NCBI GenBank assembly: GCA_964583795.1 | Contig: CAZOWX010000012.1 | Location: forward strand, 1-47,868 | DNA length: 47,868 bases | Direction: 5' to 3' | DNA from: JBDTME01 sp964583795 | GTDB taxonomy: Bacteria > Patescibacteriota > Microgenomatia > UBA1400 > PJMF01 | Part shown: positions 41,300-47,785 of the stretch, in pieces | Numbering within the stretch: position 1 is the first letter of the stretch | How the letters are laid out: each line of letters begins with the position of its first letter | The notes under the pieces: model-generated | What the model was told of the DNA's origin: nothing | The model's input: the letters and a program-made list of their open reading frames with translations, nothing else | Databases searched by the model: none | Translations under genes and position numbers: made by a program

Positions 41300-41513
41300 T
41301 TCAGTTATCAGTTAATAGTTAATAGTTAATAGTGAACAGTAAGATACCTGTTAAAGCGATCATAGCAGTAACCTTGGTAAACGTACACTCTATATTGCAC
41401 ATTTTACAACTGCATAATAAACACGAGTTAAAATCAAAAAGGAACTGTGATATAAACAAGTAAGTATTCGACCAAAAACTATTAACTAATAACTGTTCAC
41501 TGTCTACTAACGT
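41300..41513. repeat. divergent intergenic with inverted period-7 tracts
   Basis: cagttaatagttaatagtt (41304-41342) next to the DHFR-family start faces tattaactaataactgttc (41480-41510) next to the thyA start, as an inverted pair. Each start codon is therefore preceded by the same motif in sense orientation. Confidence 0.7.
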
Positions 41514-42374
41514 ATGCTTTCTCAATACCAAACTCTCCTCAAAACCATTTTAGAAAACGGTGAGCGCACCAACACCCAACAGGAAACCGATGCCATCACT
41601 TACATGGCTCCGCCTCCCATGCGCTTCAAACTCGCTGAGGGTTTTCCGATGATTACGGAACGCAGTATCAAAGGCTTTTGGAAGCAAGCGATTGCTGAAA
41701 TCATTGGATTTATCAACGGCGCGCGAACGCAAGAAGAACTCGAAAGTTATGGCTGTAAATGGTGGCATCCATGGGTAACTGAGCGAAAATGCCATAAACG
41801 AGGGTTGGAAACTGGTGATCTGGGTCCGGGATCATATGGAGCAGCCTTCCATGACTTTCCTACTGTTGAAGGCGAAAAATTTAATCAATTTGCCGCTGTT
41901 ATTCAACAAATCAAAGAGCAACCTCAACTGCGCACCCACTTTATCACTCCCTGGATCCCACAATACACCTACCGCATTACTGGTCGTACTCAAAAAGTGG
42001 TTGTTTGCCCATGTCATGGCTGGATTCATTTGAGAGTCTTGGATGGTAAGTTGACGCTTCACATGTTTCAAAGAAGTGGCGACGTTCCCATTGGTGTACC
42101 AGCTAATATGGTGCAGTACGCAGCGCTCCTGATGATGATTGCTCATGTCACCGGTTTAGAACCCTATGAATACATTCACACCATTTCCGATGCGCACATC
42201 TTTGTTGATCAAGTTGATCGGGTCAAAGAGATCATCAAGCGCGAAACCCGCTCATTACCAACTGTAAAAATGATCAACAAACACGATAATTTGTTTGATT
42301 TTCGGGCAGATGACTTTGAAGTGTTCGATTACAACCCACACCCAGCAATGAAGGATATCCCAGTAGCAATCTAG
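41514..42374 (+). CDS. thyA: thymidylate synthase
   Basis: 286 aa ThyA-type enzyme (dUMP to dTMP with methylene-tetrahydrofolate). The catalytic Cys167 is in CPCHGW; QRSGD (186-190) binds the phosphate; Asn198 in VPANMVQY is the residue that distinguishes TS from dCMP hydroxymethylase; DAHIF (226-230) matches 'DaHiY'. Some usually constant positions differ: FLGVPFN is PIGVPAN, and GDaHiYxNH is SDAHIFVDQ. It is a divergent but apparently functional member. No clear ribosome binding site. Divergent from the DHFR-family gene, its natural partner, and bracketed with it by the 190-bp inverted repeat. Confidence 0.92.
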   Translation: MLSQYQTLLKTILENGERTNTQQETDAITYMAPPPMRFKLAEGFPMITERSIKGFWKQAIAEIIGFINGARTQEELESYGCKWWHPWVTERKCHKRGLETGDLGPGSYGAAFHDFPTVEGEKFNQFAAVIQQIKEQPQLRTHFITPWIPQYTYRITGRTQKVVVCPCHGWIHLRVLDGKLTLHMFQRSGDVPIGVPANMVQYAALLMMIAHVTGLEPYEYIHTISDAHIFVDQVDRVKEIIKRETRSLPTVKMINKHDNLFDFRADDFEVFDYNPHPAMKDIPVAI

Positions 42375-42410
42375 GTTTCAGGTTTCAGAGCGTCAGGTGT
42401 CAGGGGTGTG

Positions 42411-42600
42411 CGTCATCCTGAACAGTCAAGCGAGGAACGAGCGTGACGGATTCAGGATCTAAAGTCAGAATGGTGTGTTGTTAGGTCCACCTCGCCGGCG
42501 GGCAAGTTGTTGGGTTGTTAGGTTGTTGCAAATGTTAGCCTGAACAATTAAGTAATTGCACAAGGAAAGAAGCTAGACGGATTGTGAACTTGATATAGGA
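42411..42600 (-). repeat. right arm of 190-bp inverted repeat
   Basis: Inverse complement of 40338-40527. It begins cgtcatcctgaacagtc, then aggatctaaagtcagaatgg, the palindrome cctcgccggcgggcaag, GGTTGTT tracts, and ends tgatatagga. The gap 42375-42696 contains no gene. Confidence 0.9.
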
Positions 42601-42614
42601 AAACACATTGAAAC

Positions 42615-42696
42615 AAATCTATCATCCATAATCCATAATCTACCATCCATAATCTACAATCCATCATCCATCGTCTATCATCTATCATCTACACTC
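42615..42696 (+). repeat. period-7 tract ATCCATA/ATCTATC
   Basis: About eleven degenerate 7-bp units (atccata, atctacc, atctaca, atccatc, gtctatc) run up to the start codon of the HIT gene. The complementary type (gattatt gatgata gatttat) precedes the dut start at 40272-40310, extending the inverted symmetry. Confidence 0.8.
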
Positions 42697-43182
42697 ATGC
42701 CTCCAACAACTAACAACCAACAACCAACAACCCAATACGTCGACATCGCCAACGCTCGGGAAGATTCCCAGCGCGAGGTGATGAAACAAATCATCGAAAG
42801 TGAGCATTGCCCTTTTTGTCCAGAAAATTTACACCTCTATCACCAACAAAAAAATGATTTTGATGGCAAGTACTGGTTTATTACCAAGAATCAGTGGCCA
42901 TACAAAAACACTAAAGCCCATTATCTCGCTATTTTGAAGCGTCATGCCGAAATGATTTCTGATCTGTCGCTTGAAGAAGGGGCTGAACTAATCGAATTAT
43001 TAGGAAAATTAGAAAAAAAGTTAAAGGCTCCTGGGGGTGGTTTTGCGGTGCGATTCGGCGACACCAACTACTCAGCTGGTACCGTCCGCCACATCCACGC
43101 CCAATTTTTCATCCCAGATATCGACAAACCAGATTTTTTGCCTGTTCGATTTAAGATCGGAAAAGATAAAGAAAAACGATAA
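42697..43182 (+). CDS. HIT-family nucleotide hydrolase/transferase
   Basis: 161 aa. HIT triad region is RHIHAQFF, i.e. H-x-H-x-Q rather than the classical third His, as in the GalT and Ap4A-phosphorylase branches. An N-terminal CPFC may bind zinc with a later His. Other family blocks: YWFITKNQWPYKNTKAHYLAILKRHAEMISDLS. These enzymes cleave nucleotide phosphoanhydride or phosphoramidate bonds; the substrate is unknown. The first ~15 residues (MPPTTNNQQPTTQYV) are encoded by a CAACAAC period-7 tract, so the true start may be later (ATG at 42781, with GAGG upstream), though VDIANAREDSQRE looks like real coding sequence. Confidence 0.85.
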   Translation: MPPTTNNQQPTTQYVDIANAREDSQREVMKQIIESEHCPFCPENLHLYHQQKNDFDGKYWFITKNQWPYKNTKAHYLAILKRHAEMISDLSLEEGAELIELLGKLEKKLKAPGGGFAVRFGDTNYSAGTVRHIHAQFFIPDIDKPDFLPVRFKIGKDKEKR

Positions 43183-43327
43183 AGAGTCGTCAGTCTTTAG
43201 TAGTAAGTGGTTGCAAGATGCAAGTTACCCACCTTCGTCCCGCAGTGCGGGAAAATTATAACTTGATCATTAGTCAGGTTTCCATTCAGGTGGCTTTGGC
43301 GGGCACTGCAAGTTGCAAGAAAACGTT

Positions 43328-43381
43328 CGTCATCCCTGCCTACCGGACAGGCAGGCCGAATTCGATTCGGGATCTAAAGTC
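43328..43381 (+). repeat. nested palindromic elements
   Basis: The GAATTCG-type element (ATCCC...GAATTCGATTCGGGAT, CTAAAGTC) is interrupted after ATCCC by about 21 bp containing tgcctaccggacaggcagg, itself a palindrome seen elsewhere. The uninterrupted form is at 9136 and 36572. Confidence 0.8.
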
Positions 43382-43496
43382 AAAACACTGTGGAATTGAA
43401 TATCAAGTCCTTCCCCCTAGCCACTATTTGTTATAACGTTTCGTTATAACGACACTAAATAACAAGCACGAAAAGACACGATCAATAGATATTCAG

Positions 43497-43664
43497 TAGA
43501 CTTGTTGCGAAATAAGAAATTAGAGTCAAACGATGCATATTTAAGCGTTTTTCAAGGCTTTTTCGACGATTATCCCGAAGTACTTCGGGGTTGAGGAGAA
43601 AGTAACGTAGAAAAACGCCAAATAGGTGCGTTTGGAACGAGATTGTTATTTCTCAACAAGTCTA
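43497..43664. mobile_element. 168-bp MITE-like palindrome
   Basis: Termini TAGACTTGTTGCGAAATAA (43497-43515) and TTATTTCTCAACAAGTCTA (43646-43664) match at 18 of 19 positions. Internal arms (gcgtttttc / gaaaaacgc) also pair. The centre is the perfect palindrome CCCGAAGTACTTCGGG (43574-43589). Flanking TA is compatible with a target-site duplication. There is no coding capacity. Confidence 0.7.
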
Positions 43665-43701
43665 GTAACTCGAACATTCATGGAAGAGTAATAACTCTGA
43701 C

Positions 43702-43771
43702 TTTAGATCCTGAATCCGTCTGGCTCACTTGCCTTGCTTTGCTGGTAGGTTCACTAGACTGTTCAGGATGA
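43702..43771 (-). repeat. composite palindromic element, inverted
   Basis: gactttagatcctgaatccg at one end and ttcaggatgac at the other, with a diverged core. Related to those in the 190-bp arms. Confidence 0.7.
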
Positions 43772-43809
43772 CGAACGTATTCCCAACCCCTGCCCCCTGA
43801 CTACTAATT

Positions 43810-45531
43810 CTACTCCCATGCCAAACACGAATCTTCAGTCGCTCCCGTACACATCCTGCATTGACCGCGAAATGCTCCCGCTTGAGTAATAGTGTAGGGC
43901 TCAGAAATTCTGGCGCCAGTTGAAATCGGATTGAGGGTAATAAATGTCGCACTACCCGGTTCTCTGAGTCGAAACTCATAACGAGCTGCGCCAGCCATCT
44001 CACCGCAAGTAAAGTTGATATTATCGCCTTTTTGTGGAGCAGTAATGTTCAGGCCAGTGCTGACATATTTCATTTCAATACTATTACAACTGCCTGCTGC
44101 GCTTGTTGCTGTTGCTGTTGGAGCCGGAGTACCAGCCACACAGTTACACTGGATACAAAAATCAGTGCCATTTTGGTCAACACACTCAATATGTTCGTTC
44201 GGTTGGCAAAGTGGCGGTGAAGGCTGGATGCACTGAGTTACGGTAGGCGTTATATTATTGGCAACACAACTACATTGGATACAGTAGTCTGTACCATTTT
44301 GATCAATACACTCAACGTGCTCACTTGCCTGACAGAGTGGCGGAGATGGCTGGATACACAATGTGGCTGTTGGTGTAAGTGCTGCTACAAATTCAGTATC
44401 ACTTGTTGCATCACCAAACACTGTTTGCGGAAGAGTCGCTGTCGTTCCCAATAACATTAAGTGCAAATGACCAATGTCACCTACCACCACACTCGGACCT
44501 GAAATAAAAGTCACTGTATAATGTCCAGTTTCTCCTGGCAGCAAATCAAGATCAGTTCCAATTCCTGTTATATAAGGAGAAGCAAAATCAAAGGTATTAC
44601 CAGAATCTGTTTCTCCAGTAGAGTAAGTTATCGAATATGACTGCGGTCTAAACAACATCTTTTCAACCGGAGAAAACTGCCATAAGGCAGAAAGAGAAAT
44701 TGTTGTACTTGTTAACGTCTCTGTAGAGTTGTTTATAACATCAAATGTGACATCAAATGGTTGCCCAACAAACGCCGTAGCTGGAATGTTAACATTCTGA
44801 AACGAGATATTTAAAACGGGCGTAACCGAAGCAGTTGGGGTGGCTCCAGAAGTTACTGAAGGTGTGTTGGTTGCAGAAACACTTGGCGTGTCGGTTGCTG
44901 CTTGCACAATCGGGAACGTCGCATTTGCAACTGTTTGCAAGTCATCCTGATCAGGGTTTGCACCTCCAGAGGTAAACGTTCCGGCCTGATCGTAAGTCAC
45001 CTGTACTGCAGAAACCTGCGTTGCGGCAGGAAAATGCAGACGTGCAAAATCGACAGTATTTTGGGCAGTATTCAAAGAATTTGGCGGTAACAAAACACCA
45101 AGGATCACCACATCAAATCCACTTGAGGTTCCAGGAACAATTTGTGAAAAAGTATCCAATCCAGCGCCACTAATACTCTCAAAAGTAGGCACACTCGCAG
45201 CCCCTTCCAGATGGAAGGTTAGTTGGACACCAGAAATTGCAGTGTCATGAGTGTTAATGGCAAATGTTAAGCTCGTCGGCTGCCCTGGCTGAATCGATGC
45301 CGGCGCCGAGGTACTTACAACTACGGTGCCAGTTGGCGAAGATGCCTGCTGTCGGTTCTCAGCCGATCGCTGTCCCAGTCGCACTGCCACAAAGGTCCCA
45401 ATCAACAAAACCAGAGTCATCGCTCCCAAAGCATAGGAACGCTTCATGGTAGTTGTTCTCCCTCTTTTGTGAGGGGAACCAAAGCCACTATTGAGGTCAA
45501 GGCTGGATAAACTGTCGTCTAAAATACTCAT
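43810..45531 (-). CDS. membrane-anchored surface protein with cohesin-like and Cys-repeat domains
   Basis: 573 aa. Cytoplasmic N-terminus (~30), one TM helix (YALGAMTLVLLIGTFVAVRL), then outside: a cohesin-like beta domain (about 70-205; VVVSTSAPASIQPGQPTSLTFAI ... SGVQLTFHLEG ... DVVILGVL ... VDFARLHF), a Thr/Ser/Pro linker (TDTPSVSATNTPSVTSGATP), an Ig/CARDB-like domain (about 235-385), two tandem ~37-residue units CIQPSPPLCQxxEHxEC...DxCIQCxCV, a second linker and a C-terminal Fn3-like domain. Cohesins bind dockerins; no dockerin is seen here. AAGGAG lies 2 nt before the ATG. Likely an adhesive or surface scaffold protein. Confidence 0.85.
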   Translation of the reverse strand: MSILDDSLSSLDLNSGFGSPHKRGRTTTMKRSYALGAMTLVLLIGTFVAVRLGQRSAENRQQASSPTGTVVVSTSAPASIQPGQPTSLTFAINTHDTAISGVQLTFHLEGAASVPTFESISGAGLDTFSQIVPGTSSGFDVVILGVLLPPNSLNTAQNTVDFARLHFPAATQVSAVQVTYDQAGTFTSGGANPDQDDLQTVANATFPIVQAATDTPSVSATNTPSVTSGATPTASVTPVLNISFQNVNIPATAFVGQPFDVTFDVINNSTETLTSTTISLSALWQFSPVEKMLFRPQSYSITYSTGETDSGNTFDFASPYITGIGTDLDLLPGETGHYTVTFISGPSVVVGDIGHLHLMLLGTTATLPQTVFGDATSDTEFVAALTPTATLCIQPSPPLCQASEHVECIDQNGTDYCIQCSCVANNITPTVTQCIQPSPPLCQPNEHIECVDQNGTDFCIQCNCVAGTPAPTATATSAAGSCNSIEMKYVSTGLNITAPQKGDNINFTCGEMAGAARYEFRLREPGSATFITLNPISTGARISEPYTITQAGAFRGQCRMCTGATEDSCLAWE

Positions 45532-45662
45532 GACTCCTTACAGTCTACACTTAACGGTAAATGTTTTGCAAGCGAGAATATTTGGGAAACGATAGCAAGT
45601 ACCTTGTACTATGAGTCATATCATACTTGAGATCACAAATAATATTATTAAAATACAACTTT

Positions 45663-46190
45663 ATGAACTCAAATGAATCAATCACTTTCTTAAATGAAAA
45701 TCAAGTAAATTTCGCTGAGTATCCACCTAAACACGTTGTTTCCAGAAACATTTTTCTTAAATTAACTGCCAGTGATAAAACGACAAAAGTCCTACTTCAT
45801 GAGCGTCCACAGTGGTCTGGAGTTGAAGGAGGAAAATTTCAACTCTATGGTGGCACATTCGACCCGGAAACTGATAAACATCCAATTGACACGGCAACTC
45901 GAGAAATTTGGGAAGAGTTAAAGCTTTATCCCAGAAATATGTCGTTCTTCGGAGCACATGATTACAACGGATTTTTAAATTACTATTACATTCAACGCCG
46001 GCAAAGAGTGCGAAAAATCAGAGATAAATCAGGACAAACTCACATCAGAAATGACAAAAATGGACCACCTTTAAAAAATGGTTGGTTTACTCTTCAAGAG
46101 ATTAATAAACCAGACTTTATCATGGCTTTTAATCACAAAGAGGTCATCAATGAAACAGTGCGCATTCTTCGTGCTCGAGAAAATATGTAA
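45663..46190 (+). CDS. Nudix hydrolase-like protein
   Basis: 175 aa from the ATG at 45663; the frame is open to a TTG at 45627 but that part overlaps the AT-rich promoter region. A Nudix-like box is seen: LYGGTFDPETDKHPIDTATREIWEELKL, with the REIWEEL core intact, but the spacing from the Gly and the first Glu is longer than GX5EX7REUXEEXGU. Members hydrolyse nucleoside diphosphates linked to another moiety. It converges on the 2H phosphoesterase gene with only 2 bp between the stops. Confidence 0.8.
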   Translation: MNSNESITFLNENQVNFAEYPPKHVVSRNIFLKLTASDKTTKVLLHERPQWSGVEGGKFQLYGGTFDPETDKHPIDTATREIWEELKLYPRNMSFFGAHDYNGFLNYYYIQRRQRVRKIRDKSGQTHIRNDKNGPPLKNGWFTLQEINKPDFIMAFNHKEVINETVRILRARENM

Positions 46191-46192
46191 TG

Positions 46193-46702
46193 CTAGCCTT
46201 CAAGTGCGTACTCTCCCACTTCTCTCCATTTCGTATATTCCATTGTATTTGTCTCAAATAAGTGAATACGATCAACAGTGAATTCAAAGGGCTTAATTTG
46301 CGCCGCGTTGGCAATCTCTTCACGCTGACTCATCGTATGATTGCCATACACTAGACTAAAGTGTGGCATGTACATCCCAACTTCTGTCTCACAAACTTCA
46401 GATGCAGTAAGGTAACAGCTCCCAAGCTCAGCGCTCATCTGAGCTCGTAATAAAACGTTTTGAAAAAAGGTTGTACTAAACGAGACTTCGTTTGATTTGA
46501 GTTGAAATGGTTGTACTTTTTGAGCAAGCTGTTCACATTTGGCAATTGCATCACTTTCTTCAGCATTCAATGTTCCTAAAATGGTTAAGTGTGGAACAAA
46601 AGGAGTAAAGTGAAACAACTCTGCTAAGCGTTTAATCTCTGTATCTAAAATTTCGGCAGCACTTCCTGTTGGCATAATCCAAATCGAGTATTTCTTTTTC
46701 AT
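46193..46702 (-). CDS. 2H phosphoesterase (2'-5' RNA ligase / cyclic phosphodiesterase-like)
   Basis: 169 aa from the ATG at 46702, with GGAGGTG (46706-46712) just upstream. The two defining motifs are HxT in VPHLTILGTL and HxS in MPHFSLVYGN, about 70 residues apart, which form the active site of 2H enzymes acting on 2',3'-cyclic or 2'-5' phosphates. The closest shape is the cyclic phosphodiesterase branch. The gene follows the second Nudix gene with its Shine-Dalgarno inside that gene's end, so both are co-translated. They may act together on RNA-derived or cyclic nucleotides. Confidence 0.88.
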   Translation of the reverse strand: MKKKYSIWIMPTGSAAEILDTEIKRLAELFHFTPFVPHLTILGTLNAEESDAIAKCEQLAQKVQPFQLKSNEVSFSTTFFQNVLLRAQMSAELGSCYLTASEVCETEVGMYMPHFSLVYGNHTMSQREEIANAAQIKPFEFTVDRIHLFETNTMEYTKWREVGEYALEG

Positions 46703-46704
46703 AT

Positions 46705-47154
46705 TCACCTCCATCCAAATTCGCTAAACAATAATTGTTGTTGAGCGCATTGTATCGCAGTTTTTACGTATGGGATCGTATTGTCCGGTAACTCACTTCG
46801 CATTACCCAAATCAACTCATCGCACTTATCGCTCTCTATAATTTTAGGGTTACCAACCCACTTTTTACACGTAAAGAAAAAATCAATCCGAATCGCTTCG
46901 CTACGGCGATGCATGACGTGAACAAATTCAAGATCCGCTGGGGCAATACTGATACCAATCTCTTCTTTTGCCTCTCTGATCATCGCGCTGCTCACCGTTT
47001 CTCCCTCATCAACATGACCAGCCGGCACCGAGTACTTGCCATCCTCGTATCCGGTATTGAATCGCCGTGATAAAAGCACTTTATTTTTATTAATCAACAA
47101 TAAATGCACCGCGACCACCATTTTGAAACGACTTTGGGTGATTACATCACTCAT
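46705..47154 (-). CDS. Nudix hydrolase
   Basis: 149 aa from the ATG at 47154 (GGGGG a short distance upstream; the open frame extends to 47271 but without a start signal). The Nudix box is complete: GHVDEGETVSSAMIREAKEEIGI fits GX5EX7REUXEEXGU exactly. VVAVHLLLINKNKVLLSRRFNTGYEDGKYSVPAGH is the usual strand before it. It hydrolyses an NDP-X substrate, identity unknown. First gene of the two-gene unit with the 2H phosphoesterase. Confidence 0.92.
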   Translation of the reverse strand: MSDVITQSRFKMVVAVHLLLINKNKVLLSRRFNTGYEDGKYSVPAGHVDEGETVSSAMIREAKEEIGISIAPADLEFVHVMHRRSEAIRIDFFFTCKKWVGNPKIIESDKCDELIWVMRSELPDNTIPYVKTAIQCAQQQLLFSEFGWR

Positions 47155-47393
47155 TTTTTTGCCCCCGCTTTCTATCAGAATACCGACACTACTACCACTC
47201 AAATATAAAAAAATTACCTCATCAGATATAGCAAACTCAAAACCAAACGTCGCTTTTTTAAGAGAACTCACTTATTCTAGTTTTCAGACAGAGACAATAA
47301 GTATGTCAAATCGGCCATTTGGTTTTTAAGGGGCTATATTGTTTATTAGGCAATAGTTAATTATATAAAAACTAAATAAAAACCACCGGGCAC

Positions 47394-47424
47394 GTCATCC
47401 TTGCGAAAGCGAGGATCTGACTCT
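47394..47424 (+). repeat. 31-bp palindromic element, left bracket of GIY-YIG gene
   Basis: GTC, stem ATCCTTGC-GAAA-GCGAGGAT, then CTGACTCT. Perfect inverse complement of 47755-47785. It contributes two bases (c47423 and t47424) of the TAG stop of the nuclease gene. Confidence 0.92.
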
Positions 47425-47713
47425 ACTCGAATAAATCATTGTAAAGATCTTTAAACAAAGGATTGTGCACACGGATCAATTCAAGTTTCCAGTCTCTTTT
47501 CCAATGTTTTATTTGCTTTTCTCGATAGATCGCATCTTCAATGCTTTCAAATTCTTCATAGTAAAGCAGTTTAAATGTGTGATATTTACTTGAGAATCCT
47601 TTAAAAATCGAATTCTTGTGTTCCCAAGTTCTACCTTCTAATTCTGATGTTACACCTATGTAAATAACTGGTTTTTGATTTCCGACGATGTATACATACC
47701 CTTTTTTTGTCAT
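47423..47713 (-). CDS. GIY-YIG nuclease superfamily protein (UPF0213-like)
   Basis: 96 aa, the usual size of stand-alone UPF0213/URI-type domains. The motif reads YVYIVGNQKPVIYIGVTSEL (GIY/YIG in the forms YVYI and YIGV), followed by GRTWEHKNSIFKGFSSKY with the conserved Arg and His-Lys, and YYEEFESIEDAIYREKQIKHWKRDWKLELI with the metal-binding Glu in 'aI.REkqiK.w.r..K..LI'. Single-strand or structured-DNA nicking is expected. The gene is bracketed by perfect 31-bp inverted copies of a palindromic element dispersed in this genome, and its stop codon overlaps one of them. Confidence 0.92.
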   Translation of the reverse strand: MTKKGYVYIVGNQKPVIYIGVTSELEGRTWEHKNSIFKGFSSKYHTFKLLYYEEFESIEDAIYREKQIKHWKRDWKLELIRVHNPLFKDLYNDLFE

Positions 47714-47754
47714 TCAAATATTAAACAACACAATTATGACAAGAAGGTGACATC

Positions 47755-47785
47755 AGAGTCAGATCCTCGCTTTCGCAAGGATGAC
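47755..47785 (-). repeat. 31-bp palindromic element, right bracket of GIY-YIG gene
   Basis: AGAGTCAG, then ATCCTCGC-TTTC-GCAAGGAT, then GAC: the exact inverse complement of 47394-47424. The remaining 47786-47868 shows no gene. Confidence 0.92.

Larger units (their letters stand above)
43183..43809. repeat. gene-free repeat region, 627 bp
   Basis: Contains the CCCGCA-CTGCGGG hairpin (about 43239), a composite palindromic element with a second palindrome nested in it (43328-43381), a MITE-like palindrome (43497-43664) and an inverted composite element (43702-43771). No gene is seen. Confidence 0.8.

Noticed and set aside
40673..42374. Phage origin of DHFR/thyA/dut/dcd
   Set aside because: No phage structural, integrase or replication modules; the genes are interspersed with ordinary cellular genes and a pilin.
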